In this document: one piece after another, positions 17,747-27,500 of the stretch
Layout: each line of letters starts with the position of its first letter
Position numbering within the stretch: position 1 is the stretch's first letter
NCBI RefSeq assembly: GCF_022758295.1
Contig: NZ_JALDWJ010000013.1
Location: 1-48,727 of the forward strand
DNA length: 48,727 nt
Direction of reading: 5' to 3'
DNA from: Lysobacter sp. CFH 32150
GTDB taxonomy: Bacteria > Pseudomonadota > Gammaproteobacteria > Xanthomonadales > Xanthomonadaceae
Translations under genes and position numbers: made by a program
Notes under the pieces: model-generated
The model's input: the letters and a program-made list of their open reading frames with translations, nothing else
The model's database searches: none
What the model was told of the DNA's origin: nothing

Positions 17747-18490
17747 ATGGCGATTTCAGTGGAGCTAACCGATGCCCTGAAGCGATCCCTGCGCACGCAG
17801 GGACTCACTTATCGCGATCTCGCCATTCGCCTGCGACTGAGCGAGGCGGCGGTGAAACGCATGTTTTCGCTTCGCGCCATGAGCCTGCGGCGGCTGGAAC
17901 AGGTCTGCGACATCCTCGACATCGGCCTCGGCGAACTTGCTGCCGAAGCTGCACGCGGACGCAATGTGATGGCGAACCTCAGCGAGGCGCAGGAACAGGC
18001 GCTGGTCGATGAGCCGGCGTTGCTGCTGGCGCTGTTCCTCACCCTCAATCGTTGGCGCCAGGAAGAGGTGCAGGCGCACTTCGCCTTCACCACCGCACAG
18101 TGGACGGCGTTGCTGGTGAAGCTTGATCGGCTCGGCATCATCGAACTGATGCCGGGCAACCGTGGCCGTCCGTTGACCGCGCGTAATTTCCGCTGGCGTG
18201 CCGACGGACCGATGGAACGCTACTTTCGCCACACCCTGTTGAGCGACTACTTCGCCGATCCATTCGATGGCGAACAGGATGCGCTGTTGCTGCTCAGCGG
18301 CAGCCTCAGCCCCGATGGCATCAAGCAACTGAAGGAACGGTTGGGCGAACTGGCCCGCGAATTCGACGCATTGCTCGCGCGTGATGCCGCCCTGTCCGCA
18401 CAGGATCGTATGGGCGTGGCCCTGGTGTTGGCGCAGAAGCCGTGGTTGTTGCAGCTGTTCCATCCATACCGGCGCGCGCAGGGCGAATGA
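17747..18490 (+). CDS. XRE-type helix-turn-helix transcriptional regulator
   Basis: The 247-residue protein starts at ATG 17747; a TTG at 17738 would lie within the palindrome. The N-terminal 65 residues form a Cro/CI-type HTH (GLTYRDLAIRLRLSEAAVKR is the core). The remaining 180 residues are mostly helical, with a possible winged-helix stretch (HFAFTTAQWTALLVKLDRLG) and a conserved-looking RNFRWRADGPMERYF segment; I do not recognise a ligand domain. It is divergent from the small exported protein-DUF2145-desaturase unit and probably regulates it and itself. Its stop is only 4 bp from the convergent ppk2 stop. Confidence 0.82.
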   Translation: MAISVELTDALKRSLRTQGLTYRDLAIRLRLSEAAVKRMFSLRAMSLRRLEQVCDILDIGLGELAAEAARGRNVMANLSEAQEQALVDEPALLLALFLTLNRWRQEEVQAHFAFTTAQWTALLVKLDRLGIIELMPGNRGRPLTARNFRWRADGPMERYFRHTLLSDYFADPFDGEQDALLLLSGSLSPDGIKQLKERLGELAREFDALLARDAALSAQDRMGVALVLAQKPWLLQLFHPYRRAQGE

Positions 18491-18494
18491 CGCG

Positions 18495-19274
18495 TCAGCG
18501 GTCGCTGGTGGCCTTGATCGGCTTCAACGCGCCGTAACGTTCCTTCTGCGGCTTGCCCTTGAGCGGCGGGAATTCCAGCTCCGGCGTCGGGCATTCGGTG
18601 TCGGGGAGGCGGTCGAGCAGGTTGCGGATCAGACTCAGGCGGCCGCGTTTCTGGTCGTCGAAGTCGACGAGGGTCCACGGCGCATAGGTGGTGTGGGTGG
18701 CTTTCAGCATCGCTTCGCGTGCCTGGGTGTACTCGCCGTACTTGCGTCGCGCTTCGACGTCGATGGGCGAGAGTTTCCAGCGTTTGAGCGGATCGGCGAG
18801 GCGTTCGCTGAAGCGTTCTTCCTGTTGCGCCTGGTCGCAGCACAGCCAGTACTTGAACAGCAGGATGCCGTCGTCGACCAGCAGCTTCTCGAATGCGGGC
18901 GCTGCCTTGAGGAAGGCTTTAACCTCCGCGTCGGTGGCGAAGCCCATGACTTTCTCGACGCCCGCGCGGTTGTACCAGCTGCGGTCGAACAGCACGATTT
19001 CGCCGGCAGCGGGCAGATGCGGCACGTAGCGCTGGAAGTACCACTGCGTGGCTTCGCGATCGTTTGGCTTGGGGAGCGCGACGACGCGGCATTGGCGCGG
19101 GTTCATGTGCTCGCGGATCGAATCGATCACGCCGCCCTTGCCGGCGGTGTCGCGTCCCTCGAACAGCACCACCACGCGCTTGCCCGTGTGTTGCAGCCAG
19201 CGTGCCATCTCCACCAGCTCCAACTGCAGCGCTTGCAGTTGCTGTTCGAATTCCTTGCGCTTGAGCTTGCTCAT
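18495..19274 (-). CDS. ppk2: Polyphosphate kinase 2
   Basis: The 259-residue single-domain PPK2 starts at MSKLKRKEFEQQ, with its ATG overlapping the stop of the small HTH gene (ATGA). Walker A is FEGRDTAGKGG with K46; Walker B is LFDRSWYNRAGVE; the conserved MNPRQCRVVALPKPND and the lid region with RWKLSPID are present. The family transfers phosphate between polyphosphate and nucleoside di- or monophosphates; single-domain members like this are mostly class I (NDP to NTP). Coupled translation with an HTH gene suggests its level is tied to that protein. Confidence 0.95.
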   Translation of the reverse strand: MSKLKRKEFEQQLQALQLELVEMARWLQHTGKRVVVLFEGRDTAGKGGVIDSIREHMNPRQCRVVALPKPNDREATQWYFQRYVPHLPAAGEIVLFDRSWYNRAGVEKVMGFATDAEVKAFLKAAPAFEKLLVDDGILLFKYWLCCDQAQQEERFSERLADPLKRWKLSPIDVEARRKYGEYTQAREAMLKATHTTYAPWTLVDFDDQKRGRLSLIRNLLDRLPDTECPTPELEFPPLKGKPQKERYGALKPIKATSDR

Positions 19275-19630
19275 GCTCTCGCCTTGCGTCGCGCGGGCCT
19301 GGGGGCGCTGGTGCCCTGGGCCATGCTGCGCGCGACTTCGAGCAGCGCGCCTTGCTGTTTCGTATTCAGCGCACGATAGGAGGCGAGCAGTTCGTGCTCG
19401 CCTTGCGTACGTGCAGGATCGAGCGTGCTGGCGAGTTCGCCCAGCAACGCGCCTGCAGGGACACCGAGCGTGCGTGCCAGTGCGTCGAGCTGGTCCTTGC
19501 CGGGCAATTTGTCGCCGGTCAACCACGCCGACACGGTGGCCACGCCGGCGCGGGGAATGGCGGTGGCGAGATCGGCCACGCTCATGCCGCGGGCCTTGGC
19601 GAGCAGGCGCAACGTCGATCCAAGTGCCAT
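19271..19630 (-). CDS. Small XRE-family HTH protein
   Basis: The 119-residue protein has an N-terminal HTH: LRLLAKARGMSVADLATAIP, then VATVSAWLTGDKLPGKDQLD as the recognition region. The second half is helical with a basic C-terminus (RPARRKARA). AAAGGAG, lying inside the last codons of moaB, is 6 nt before its ATG, so moaB, this gene and ppk2 are likely one transcript. Its target is unknown; autoregulation or control of ppk2 is a guess from position. Confidence 0.8.
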   Translation of the reverse strand: MALGSTLRLLAKARGMSVADLATAIPRAGVATVSAWLTGDKLPGKDQLDALARTLGVPAGALLGELASTLDPARTQGEHELLASYRALNTKQQGALLEVARSMAQGTSAPRPARRKARA

Positions 19631-19633
19631 CGC

Positions 19634-20152
19634 TTACTCCTTTAGTCGTGGTCGCAGGTTCGCAAGGTTGCAGGGCCTGGTGCGGGCATCGAGTTGGGCA
19701 TGGATGATCTTTTCCCACGCGGTTCGGCAAGCGGAGGTCGAGCCGGGCAGGGCGAACAGGAACGTGCCGTTTGCCAGTCCGGCGAATGCACGTGATTGCA
19801 GGGTGCTGGTGCCGATCTCGTCGAAGCTGATCGCGCGGAACAGCTCGCCAAAGCCCGGCATCTCCTTGTCGAGCAGCGGCAGCAGCGCTTCCGGCGTGGA
19901 ATCGCGGCCGGTAAAGCCGGTGCCACCGGTGACGAGAATGCCATCGATGGTGCTGTCGGCGATCCATTTCGAGACCAGCGCGCGCAGCTGGTAGCGATCG
20001 TCAGGCAGTAATGCGCGGTCGGCGAGGAGATGGCCCGCTGCGGTCAAGGCTTCGACCAGGTAATCGCCCGACGTGTCAGTTGACAGCGTGCGCGTGTCCG
20101 ACACGGTCAGCACGCACAGGTTCAGCGGAGTGAAGTCGGTGGCGGCGCTCAT
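19634..20152 (-). CDS. moaB: Molybdenum cofactor biosynthesis protein B
   Basis: The 172-residue protein of the MoaB/Mog family is recognised by LCVLTVSDTRT, VTGGTGFTGRDSTPEAL, the AISFDEIGTSTLQSRA segment and FALPGSTSACRTAWEKII. In the family these bind molybdopterin; MogA/MoaB-type proteins adenylylate molybdopterin before molybdenum insertion. Length fits MoaB. No other molybdenum genes are in the window. Three bases separate its stop from the next start. Confidence 0.93.
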   Translation of the reverse strand: MSAATDFTPLNLCVLTVSDTRTLSTDTSGDYLVEALTAAGHLLADRALLPDDRYQLRALVSKWIADSTIDGILVTGGTGFTGRDSTPEALLPLLDKEMPGFGELFRAISFDEIGTSTLQSRAFAGLANGTFLFALPGSTSACRTAWEKIIHAQLDARTRPCNLANLRPRLKE

Positions 20153-20165
20153 GCGCGCAGTGTAG

Positions 20166-20183
20166 GGCGGGTTTTAACCCGCC
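20166..20183. repeat. Short palindrome GGCGGGTTTTAACCCGCC
   Basis: GGCGGGTT (20166-20173) and AACCCGCC (20176-20183) are perfect arms around TT. It lies between the acetyltransferase stop and the moaB start. It looks like a short dispersed palindrome or a weak hairpin rather than a gene part; no T-run follows on the minus strand. Confidence 0.5.
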
Positions 20184-20204
20184 GCACGGAACCTGGCGTA
20201 ATGA

Positions 20205-20651
20205 TCACGCCAATGACAGCGAATACCACTGCGTTTCGTCCGCGTGCCAGCCGGCGGCGTGATACAGAGCGCGCGCGGCAGTATTGTCGCGGGTCGTTTC
20301 GAGGCTGATGCCGGCGGCGCCGTCATCGCGCGCGTATTGCGCGGCGGCATCGAGCAGCGCACGGGCAACGCCGCTGCGACGCGCCTCATCGGCAACGAAC
20401 AGATCGTTGAGAATCCAGGTGCGGGCGGTGCGGACCGAGGAAAACATCGGATACAGCTGGGTGAAGCCGGCGGCCACGCCGCCGCGTTCGGCGATGAGCA
20501 CGACCGACTCGCCGAAGCGCATGCGCGTGCGCAGCCAGTCGCGTGCCCGCACCAGGTCGGCCGGTTGCCCGTAGAAACGACGATAGGCATCAAACAACTC
20601 GGCGAGCGCGTCGAGATCCTGTGGTCCGGCGCGGCGGATGGATGTAGTCAT
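20205..20651 (-). CDS. GNAT family N-acetyltransferase
   Basis: The 148-residue protein has the GNAT fold signatures: IRRAGPQDLDALAELFDAYR at the start, ILNDLFVADEARRSGVARAL holding the acetyl-CoA loop (RRSGVA), and ALYHAAGWHADE near the end. It transfers acetyl from acetyl-CoA to an amine; the substrate cannot be told from sequence. The gene is followed by moaB at 52 bp with a palindrome between, and preceded by prfA. Confidence 0.88.
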   Translation of the reverse strand: MTTSIRRAGPQDLDALAELFDAYRRFYGQPADLVRARDWLRTRMRFGESVVLIAERGGVAAGFTQLYPMFSSVRTARTWILNDLFVADEARRSGVARALLDAAAQYARDDGAAGISLETTRDNTAARALYHAAGWHADETQWYSLSLA

Positions 20652-20688
20652 ATGTGTCTCTTGCTCGTCAAACGTATTGACCGACGGA

Positions 20689-21774
20689 TCAATTGCCAGC
20701 TGTCAGGCGCGCCAGTTCGTCGGCCTGGTGCTCGCGCGTCAATCGCTCGACCAGGGCGTCGAGGCTGCCTTCAAGCACATTGGGCAGATCGTAAAGGGTG
20801 AGGCCTTCCACGCGATGGTCGGTGATCCGGCCCTGCGGATAGTTGTAGGTGCGGATGCGCTGGCTGCGGTCGCCGCTGCCGACCTGCAGCTTGCGGTCCT
20901 GCGCCTGCGCGGCTTCGCGCTTGGCGGTTTCGGCTTCGACCAGCATCGCCTTCAGTCGCTTCATCGCCTTGTCGCGGTTGGCGTGCTGCGAGCGCTCGGT
21001 CTGGTTCTCGACCACCACGCCGCTGGGCACGTGGGTAATGCGGATCGCCGATTCGGTCTTGTTGACGTGCTGGCCGCCGGCGCCGGAGGAACGGAAGGTG
21101 TCGATGCGCAGGTCGGCCGGGTTGATCTCGATGGCGATGTCGCCGACGTCCTCGGGGATGATCGCCACGGTCGCGGCCGAGGTATGTATTCGGCCCTGCG
21201 ATTCGGTTTCCGGCACGCGTTGCACCCGATGGGTGCCGGATTCGAATTTCAGCTTGGAATACGCGCCACGGCCTTCGATGCGCGCGACGACTTCCTTGTA
21301 GCCGCCGTGTTCGCCCGGACTGGCCGATTCGATCTCGAGCTTCCAGCCCTGGCGTTCGGCGTAGCGCGCGTACATGCGGAACAGGTCGCCAGCGAAGATC
21401 GCGGCTTCGTCGCCGCCGGTGCCGGCGCGGACTTCGAGGTAGAGGTTGCCTTCGTCGCGTGGGTCTTTGCGCACCAGGTGCGCCATCAGCTCGACGTCGA
21501 GTTCCTCAAGGCGTTGCGTGGCCGCGGCGATTTCCTCCTCGGCCAGTTCGCGCAGCTCCGGATCGGAACGCATCGCTTCGGCCGCGGCGAGGTCGCGGCG
21601 TGCCTGCGCTTCTGCGGCGAACGCGGCGGCGAGCGGCTCCAGTTGCGAGAACTCGCGCGAGAACGTGCGGAAGCGCTCGGCATCGCCGATCACGCCGGGG
21701 TCGGCGAGTAGGCGTTCGAGTTCCTCGCGGCGCTCGAGCAGCGCTTCGAGTTTGCGGCGCAGGCTGGGGATCAT
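20689..21774 (-). CDS. prfA: Peptide chain release factor 1
   Basis: The 361-residue class I release factor reads UAA and UAG. The GGQ motif is at 233-235 (Q235 is the residue methylated by PrmC in the family), inside [15 protein letters not shown]. The anticodon-like tripeptide is PET in [13 protein letters not shown], the RF1 pattern (PxT) rather than RF2's SPF. Its ATG overlaps the hemA stop (ATGA), the conserved hemA-prfA order. prmC, often next in this operon, is not present here. Confidence 0.97.
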   Translation of the reverse strand: MIPSLRRKLEALLERREELERLLADPGVIGDAERFRTFSREFSQLEPLAAAFAAEAQARRDLAAAEAMRSDPELRELAEEEIAAATQRLEELDVELMAHLVRKDPRDEGNLYLEVRAGTGGDEAAIFAGDLFRMYARYAERQGWKLEIESASPGEHGGYKEVVARIEGRGAYSKLKFESGTHRVQRVPETESQGRIHTSAATVAIIPEDVGDIAIEINPADLRIDTFRSSGAGGQHVNKTESAIRITHVPSGVVVENQTERSQHANRDKAMKRLKAMLVEAETAKREAAQAQDRKLQVGSGDRSQRIRTYNYPQGRITDHRVEGLTLYDLPNVLEGSLDALVERLTREHQADELARLTAGN

Positions 21775-23039
21775 TCGTCTGTTTCGCTCTCGCCGCTGAG
21801 CGGTGGGAACAATTTTTCGGTCGCGCGCGCGAGTTCGGCATCGCCGCTGAGCGCGGCTTCGCGCAGTGCCGCGGTCGGGGCGTGCAGCAGGCGGTTGGTC
21901 AACGTGTTGGCGAGCAGGTTCAATACTTCCTGCGGATCGCGTCCGCTGGCGAGTTGCTGCCGTGCTTTCGCGAGGGCTTCGTCGCGTGCGCGTTCTCCGT
22001 GTGCACGCAGACGCTTGAGCGGGGCGTGGCGGGTAGCGGCGAGGGAAGTCTCGACGAAGCGAGCGGTCTGCAATTCGACGATCGCCTCGGCTTCTTCTGC
22101 GGCCTCGCGACGGCTGCGACGGTTATCTTCGATCGCGCGTTCGAGATCGTCGACGGTGTAGAGGAACACGTCTTTGAGTTCGGCGACGTCGGCGGCGATG
22201 TCCCGCGGCACGGCGAGGTCGAGCAGCAGCATCGGCCGGTGCTTGCGCTGCGCCAAGGCAGCGGCGACCTGCGGCTTGTGCAGGATCGGTTCGCGGCTGG
22301 CGGTGGCGGACAGCACGATGTCGGCCTCAGAGAGGTGGCGATCGAGTTCGGCCAGGGGCAGGGCGACGCCGCCGTGGCGGCTGGCGAGTTCCTGCGCATG
22401 GGCGAGGGTGCGGTTGGCGACCAGGAGGCGCTTGACCTTGCCTTCGCTGAGGTGGCGCGCGGCGAGTTCGATGGTTTCGCCGGCGCCGATCAGCAGCACG
22501 GTCGAATCATCGAGCCGGGCGAACGATTCCTGCGCCAGTCGCACGGCGGTCGAAGCCACCGACACCGGATTCACGCCGATGCGGGTGTCGGTACGTGCGC
22601 GCTTGGCGGTGGCGAAGGCGTGCTGGAACAGGCGATCGAGTTGGGTGCCAAGGGTGCCGGCGTTGCGCGCCGCGGCCCAGGCTTCCTTGACCTGGCCGAG
22701 GATCTGCGGCTCGCCCAGCACGAGCGAATCCAGGCCAGTGGCAACGCGGAACAAGTGGCGTACCGCGTCAGCGTCTTCGTGCTTGTACAGGTAGGCGTGC
22801 AGGTCGCCGGCATCGGCGGGGTGGGTGGCCAGCCAATCTGCCAGCGCCTGGCCCTCGTCTTCGCTCAGCGCATACAGCTCGGTGCGATTGCAGGTCGACA
22901 GCAACGCCACCTCACGCACCTGTGGCAGTGCGCGCAACGACGCCAGCGCACGCGGCAGCGCCTCGGCGCCGAACGCGACGCGTTCGCGCAGGCTGACCGG
23001 TGCGGTCTGGTGATTGATGCCGAGTACAAGCAGGCTCAT
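21771..23039 (-). CDS. hemA: Glutamyl-tRNA reductase
   Basis: The 422-residue enzyme reduces glutamyl-tRNA to glutamate-1-semialdehyde, the first step of C5 haem synthesis, in the cytoplasm. The N-terminal catalytic domain has C50 in LLSTCNRTE, and [13 protein letters not shown] opens the protein. The NADPH domain holds [15 protein letters not shown] and [10 protein letters not shown], and a helical dimerisation domain ends it. It is divergent from the TPR gene across 84 bp, where both promoters must lie. Confidence 0.97.
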   Translation of the reverse strand: MSLLVLGINHQTAPVSLRERVAFGAEALPRALASLRALPQVREVALLSTCNRTELYALSEDEGQALADWLATHPADAGDLHAYLYKHEDADAVRHLFRVATGLDSLVLGEPQILGQVKEAWAAARNAGTLGTQLDRLFQHAFATAKRARTDTRIGVNPVSVASTAVRLAQESFARLDDSTVLLIGAGETIELAARHLSEGKVKRLLVANRTLAHAQELASRHGGVALPLAELDRHLSEADIVLSATASREPILHKPQVAAALAQRKHRPMLLLDLAVPRDIAADVAELKDVFLYTVDDLERAIEDNRRSRREAAEEAEAIVELQTARFVETSLAATRHAPLKRLRAHGERARDEALAKARQQLASGRDPQEVLNLLANTLTNRLLHAPTAALREAALSGDAELARATEKLFPPLSGESETDE

Positions 23040-23123
23040 TGGCGCTGGAAAATCATCCGTTCAGTTGCGTGCGCTAAGCTGCAAGCGAGTCAGGCCGCCA
23101 TTCTACCGGCCCGGTTGCATTCG

Positions 23124-24797
23124 ATGCCCGTCATCCTGCGTTCGTTGTTGCTGTTGTCGTTCATGGTGTCGCTGGCCCTGCCGGCACAGGCGGCCAAGCG
23201 TGCAGGCGCCGATACCGCCGAATCGGCGGCGCTGCAAAACACGTTGGCCGGTGAATTCGCCCTCCAGGCCGGGCAGCTGAAGGATGCCGCGCGCTGGTAC
23301 TTCGAAGCCGCACGTGCGGTCGATGACGCCGGCCTGGCCGAGCGTGCGACCCGGATCGCGCTGTTGGCGAACGACGACGACCGCGCCGCCGATGCGCTGA
23401 AACTGTGGCGCCAGCGTGCGCCGCGTTCGCTGGCGATGCGCGCGGCCGAGGCGACCTTGTCGCTGCGCCGCGACCAGGCCGGCCCCGCCCGCCGCGAACT
23501 GGAAGCGCTGCTGCGCGACAAGGACGATGACGGCTGGCGCTACGCGCATGTGGCGCTGTATGGCGGTGGCAAGAACCAGAAACTGGCCGGTCGCCTGCTC
23601 GGCGAGCTGGTCGAAGCTGGCGCGATTCCCAACCAACTGCAGCCGTGGCTGGCCTTCGGCAGCCTGGCGCAACGGCTGGAGCAACCGCAGCTGGCCGAAA
23701 CGATGATCGACCAGATCGTCAAGCGCTTCCCCGATGAACCGCGCGTCGCCCTGTTGCACGCCAGCCAACTGCGCGAAGCCGGCAAGAAAGACGAAGCGCG
23801 GCGGGTGCTGGCCGGGCTGGAAAATGCTTCGCGCCTCGTCGAAGAGCTGCGCCTGAACGTAGCGGCCGAATACGACGCGCTCGGCGACTACACCACTGCC
23901 GCGGGCGTGCTCGCGCGCGGCCCGCAGGATGAGCAGAGTTACACCCTGCGCGCCTCGCTGCTGGCGAAGGCCGAAGACAATGCCGCCCTCGCCAAACTCT
24001 ATGACGAGCTGCGAGGCGAGTCCGTCCGTCCGGATCCACAGCGGCGCTTGTTACTCGGCCAGGTCGCGGAGTTCCTCAAGCGCCACGCCGAGGCGCTGGA
24101 CTGGTACCGCAGCGTGCCCGGCGGACCGCAACGCTGGATCGCGCGTCTGCGCGGCGCCAACGTGCTGCACGAACTCAAGCGCGGCACCGAGGCCTACGAC
24201 GAACTACGCAAACTGCAGGGCGATGCGACTGCAGACGAAGACACGCGCCGCGACGCGTATCTGCTCGAGGCCGAGCTGCGGCACAGGGACGGGGACGACG
24301 CGCGGGAACTCGACGTCTTCGCTCGCGGCCTTGCGGCGTATCCGGACGATGGCGCGCTGTTGTATTCGCGCGCACTGGCCTGGGAGCGTCGCGACGACAT
24401 CGCTCACGCCGAAGCCGATTTCCGCAAGATCCTGGTGGCGGACCCCGACAACGTCAATGCACTCAACGCGCTGGGTTATACGCTCGCCGATCGCACCACG
24501 CGCTACGCCGAAGCGTTGGAGCTGATCGCCCGTGCCCGCGCCGCCGAACCCGACAGCGCCGCGATCATCGACAGCTATGGCTGGGTGCTGTATCGGCTCG
24601 GCCGCAATGCTGAAGCGCTGGCCGAGCTGCGTCGCGCTTTCACGCTGCAGAAGGATCCCGAGATCGCCGCGCATCTCGGCGAAGTGCTGTGGATGAGTGG
24701 TAACAAAGAGGAGGCGCGCAAGTACTTCGACGAGGCGCGCAAGCTCGATCCGGACAATCGTTCGCTCAAGCGCGCACTGGAGAAAACCGGGGCATGA
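23124..24797 (+). CDS. Exported tetratricopeptide-repeat protein
   Basis: ATG 23124 is the start: it gives a signal peptide (MPVILRSLLLLSFMVSLALP, cleavage after AQA) and 557 residues, whereas the frame open far upstream is antisense to hemA and prfA. The body is a series of TPR-like helix pairs, clearest at the C-terminus (NALNALGYTLADRTTRYAEA, SYGWVLYRLGRNAEALAELR, EVLWMSGNKEEARKYFDEA). It should sit in the periplasm as a scaffold. The TPR-lolB-ispE order is conserved in gammaproteobacteria, hinting at a link to outer-membrane or lipoprotein biogenesis. Its TGA overlaps lolB (ATGA). Confidence 0.92.
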   Translation: MPVILRSLLLLSFMVSLALPAQAAKRAGADTAESAALQNTLAGEFALQAGQLKDAARWYFEAARAVDDAGLAERATRIALLANDDDRAADALKLWRQRAPRSLAMRAAEATLSLRRDQAGPARRELEALLRDKDDDGWRYAHVALYGGGKNQKLAGRLLGELVEAGAIPNQLQPWLAFGSLAQRLEQPQLAETMIDQIVKRFPDEPRVALLHASQLREAGKKDEARRVLAGLENASRLVEELRLNVAAEYDALGDYTTAAGVLARGPQDEQSYTLRASLLAKAEDNAALAKLYDELRGESVRPDPQRRLLLGQVAEFLKRHAEALDWYRSVPGGPQRWIARLRGANVLHELKRGTEAYDELRKLQGDATADEDTRRDAYLLEAELRHRDGDDARELDVFARGLAAYPDDGALLYSRALAWERRDDIAHAEADFRKILVADPDNVNALNALGYTLADRTTRYAEALELIARARAAEPDSAAIIDSYGWVLYRLGRNAEALAELRRAFTLQKDPEIAAHLGEVLWMSGNKEEARKYFDEARKLDPDNRSLKRALEKTGA

Positions 24798-25420
24798 GCC
24801 GGCTGCGGGGAACGATCGCCGCGGTCTGCGCGCTGTTGCTGACGGCGTGCGTGGCGCAGCCGGTGCGTGAAGCGTTGCCGCCGATTGCGGGTACGCCGGA
24901 AACGCATCAGGCGCAACGGGAAGCGATGTTGGCGGACAAGGCACAGTGGTCGTTGCAGGGCCGGGTCGCGTTGTCGAATGGTCGCGACGGCGGCAGCGGC
25001 CGCATCGACTGGCGGCAGGATGGGACCCATTACGACGTCGCGTTGAGTGCGCCCGTGACCCGGCAAAGCTGGCGGTTGAGCGGCGACGAAGCCGGTGCTC
25101 AGCTCGAAGGCCTCGAAGGCGGTACCCGCATCGGCCCCGACGCGGCCGAACTGCTGCGCGAGGCGACCCGCTGGGAAATCCCGGTTGCAGCCTTGTCGTC
25201 GTGGGCGCGCGGCCTGCGCGCAGACCCACGGCATGGTCCGGCGACCGTGCATTACGCCGCCGACGGCCGTTTGGGCCGTATCGAGCAGGCCGGCTGGGTC
25301 ATCGATTACAACGGCTGGCAGGCGGATGCGACGGGGATAGAGCTGCCGAACCGGCTGAACGCCAGCAAGGGCGAGGCAAAAGTGAGGCTGATCGTCGACC
25401 GCTGGGAGGCGGCGCCATGA
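24794..25420 (+). CDS. lolB: Outer-membrane lipoprotein receptor LolB
   Basis: The 208-residue lipoprotein has the lipobox LLTAC (C19). LolB takes lipoproteins from the periplasmic carrier LolA and inserts them in the outer membrane. Family features are [21 protein letters not shown], the [10 protein letters not shown] loop and the final RLIVDRWE. It overlaps both the TPR gene and ispE by 4 bases, a tight operon. Confidence 0.95.
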   Translation: MSRLRGTIAAVCALLLTACVAQPVREALPPIAGTPETHQAQREAMLADKAQWSLQGRVALSNGRDGGSGRIDWRQDGTHYDVALSAPVTRQSWRLSGDEAGAQLEGLEGGTRIGPDAAELLREATRWEIPVAALSSWARGLRADPRHGPATVHYAADGRLGRIEQAGWVIDYNGWQADATGIELPNRLNASKGEAKVRLIVDRWEAAP

Positions 25421-26334
25421 CGGCCGAGGCTGGTTGGTCGGCTTGGCCGGCTCCGGCGAAGCTCAACCTGTTCCTGCAGATCACCGGCCGCCGGCAGGAC
25501 GGCTACCACGCTCTACAGACCGTGTTCCGGCTGCTGGAATGGGGCGACACACTACGGCTGCGGATCCGTGAGGATGGCGCCATCGTCCGCCATGGCGCGT
25601 CCGCCCCTGGCGTCGCCGAGGTCGATGATTTGGCAGTCCGTGCGGCCAAATTGCTGCAATTTGAAGCCAAAGTGGCATTAGGTGCCGACATCGTCGTCGA
25701 AAAACGAATCCCTGCCGGCGGCGGTTTTGGTGGGGGGTCCTCGGATGCAGCCACCGTCCTGGTCGCCTTGAACGCCTTGTGGGGCACGGGCTACGACCCG
25801 GATCGGCTGGCCGATCTGGGCCTCCGTCTGGGTGCCGACGTCCCGGTCTTCGTTCGCGGCGACAACGCGTGGGCCGAGGGCGTCGGTGAGCAACTGACCC
25901 CGCTCGAGCTCCCGCCGGCCTGGTACGTCCTCGCCGACCCTGGCGTGCACGTGCCAACCGCGGCGTTATTCCAAGCCCCTGAATTGACGCGGAATGCGCC
26001 GCCCGCGACAATGTCCGACTTCGTTTCGGGTGCTGTTGGACAGCGTGCAGTGCTCGGCAATGCGTTCGAGCCGGTGCTGCGCCGCCGCGAACCGGCCATT
26101 GAGGCCGTGTTCGAAGCGTTGGCGCGGATCGGCACGCCGCGTTTGACCGGGTCGGGCAGCGGCTGCTTCGTCGAATTCGCCAATCGCGAGTCCGCCGAAG
26201 CTGCGCTGGCCATGTTGCCTTCTGGTCTCCAGGCCTGGGTGGCGGCGGGTGCGGCGGTATCGCCTCTGCGCGCGGCACTCGAATCGAACCGCCTGCAGGG
26301 GCGTCGCCAAGAGGCCCAAGGCACCAGGTTTTGA
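25417..26334 (+). CDS. ispE: 4-diphosphocytidyl-2-C-methyl-D-erythritol kinase
   Basis: The 305-residue GHMP kinase phosphorylates CDP-methylerythritol in the non-mevalonate isoprenoid pathway. Motifs: [20 protein letters not shown] at the start, ATP loop [22 protein letters not shown] with the catalytic aspartate, and [15 protein letters not shown] overlaps the lolB stop. The last codons run into the tRNA-Gln gene and the TGA lies in its anticodon-loop sequence, so residues [12 protein letters not shown] are encoded by the tRNA's 5' half and are not expected to matter for function. Confidence 0.96.
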   Translation: MTAEAGWSAWPAPAKLNLFLQITGRRQDGYHALQTVFRLLEWGDTLRLRIREDGAIVRHGASAPGVAEVDDLAVRAAKLLQFEAKVALGADIVVEKRIPAGGGFGGGSSDAATVLVALNALWGTGYDPDRLADLGLRLGADVPVFVRGDNAWAEGVGEQLTPLELPPAWYVLADPGVHVPTAALFQAPELTRNAPPATMSDFVSGAVGQRAVLGNAFEPVLRRREPAIEAVFEALARIGTPRLTGSGSGCFVEFANRESAEAALAMLPSGLQAWVAAGAAVSPLRAALESNRLQGRRQEAQGTRF

Positions 26335-26373
26335 TCCTGGCATTCGTAGGTTCGAATCCTACCGCCCCTGCCA
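26297..26373 (+). tRNA. tRNA-Gln (anticodon TTG)
   Basis: The acceptor stem AGGGGCG (26297-26303) pairs with CGCCCCT (26363-26369), followed by G and encoded CCA (26371-26373). Anticodon stem CCAGG/CCTGG encloses the loop TTTTGAT, anticodon TTG, reading CAA. The T-arm has GTTCGAATC. Its first 38 bases overlap the end of ispE on the same strand. Confidence 0.96.
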
Positions 26374-26451
26374 AAACGAATCGCAGGGTTCGCACGCGCT
26401 TGTGCGGACCTCCATGAAACCCGCAACGGTCAGAGCGCAGCGGAGAAGACA

Positions 26452-27411
26452 ATGCAAGACGATCGCAACCTGCTTGTCTTCACGGGCAACGCCAACCGGC
26501 CCCTGGCCGAAGCGGTGTGCAAGGAACTGGGCATCCGCCTCGGCAAGGCGCAGGTAGGCAAGTTTTCGGACGGCGAGGTCCAGGTCGAGATCGACGAGAA
26601 CGTGCGCCGGCAGGAAGTGTTCGTGATCCAGCCGACGAACGCGCCGAGTGCGGAAAACCTGGTCGAGCTGCTGGTGCTGATCGACGCGCTCAAGCGCGCA
26701 TCGGCATCCAGCGTGACCGCGGTGGTGCCTTATTTCGGCTACGCCCGTCAGGATCGCCGCCCCAGGTCGGCACGCGTGCCGATCACCGCGAAAGTGGTGG
26801 CGAAGATGTTCGGTTCGGTCGGGGCCGACCGGGTGCTGACCGTGGACCTGCACGCCGACCAGATCCAGGGTTTCTTCGATATCCCGGTCGACAACGTGTA
26901 CGCCTCGCCGCTGCTGCTCGCCGATATCTGGCGCGCGCACGGCACGGACAACCTGATCGTGGTGTCGCCGGACGTCGGCGGCGTGGTGCGCGCGCGGGCG
27001 ATCGCGAAGCGCCTCGATGATGCGGAACTCGCGATCATCGACAAACGCCGTCCACGCGCCAACGTCGCCACGGTGATGAACATCATCGGTGACGTCAGCG
27101 GCAAGATCTGCGTGCTGGTCGATGACCTCGTCGACACCGCAGGCACCTTGTGCGCGGCGGCTGCAGCGTTGAAGGCGCAGGGCGCGATCAAGGTGGTCGC
27201 GTACTGCACCCATCCGGTGCTGTCGGGCGCTGCGCTCGACAACATCAACAAGTCGCAGCTCGACGAGCTGGTGGTGACCGACACCGTCCAACTCTCGGCA
27301 GCCGCGAAGGCCTGCAGCAAGATCCGCCAGCTCAGCGTGGCGGAGTTGCTGGCGGAGACGATCCGCCGCATCGCCTTCGGAGAATCCGTCAGTTCGCTGT
27401 ATGTCGATTGA
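26452..27411 (+). CDS. prs: Ribose-phosphate pyrophosphokinase
   Basis: The 319-residue enzyme makes PRPP from ribose 5-phosphate and ATP for nucleotide, His and Trp synthesis. Motifs: [10 protein letters not shown], the flexible catalytic loop [35 protein letters not shown], the PRPP loop [11 protein letters not shown], and [12 protein letters not shown] lies 6-7 nt before the ATG. The conserved neighbours are tRNA-Gln and rplY. Confidence 0.97.
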   Translation: MQDDRNLLVFTGNANRPLAEAVCKELGIRLGKAQVGKFSDGEVQVEIDENVRRQEVFVIQPTNAPSAENLVELLVLIDALKRASASSVTAVVPYFGYARQDRRPRSARVPITAKVVAKMFGSVGADRVLTVDLHADQIQGFFDIPVDNVYASPLLLADIWRAHGTDNLIVVSPDVGGVVRARAIAKRLDDAELAIIDKRRPRANVATVMNIIGDVSGKICVLVDDLVDTAGTLCAAAAALKAQGAIKVVAYCTHPVLSGAALDNINKSQLDELVVTDTVQLSAAAKACSKIRQLSVAELLAETIRRIAFGESVSSLYVD

Positions 27412-27500
27412 CAGCAGGGACTGACAAACCACTCACCTGGTCGCGGGTGAGTGATATCACCGCCGCGAGGCGGTTCATGCAAGCAAAGCGAGTAACGAAA

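Noticed and set aside
21459-23123. Very long N-terminal extension of the TPR gene's reading frame
   Set aside because: It runs antisense through prfA and hemA. ATG 23124 gives a proper signal peptide and the expected length.
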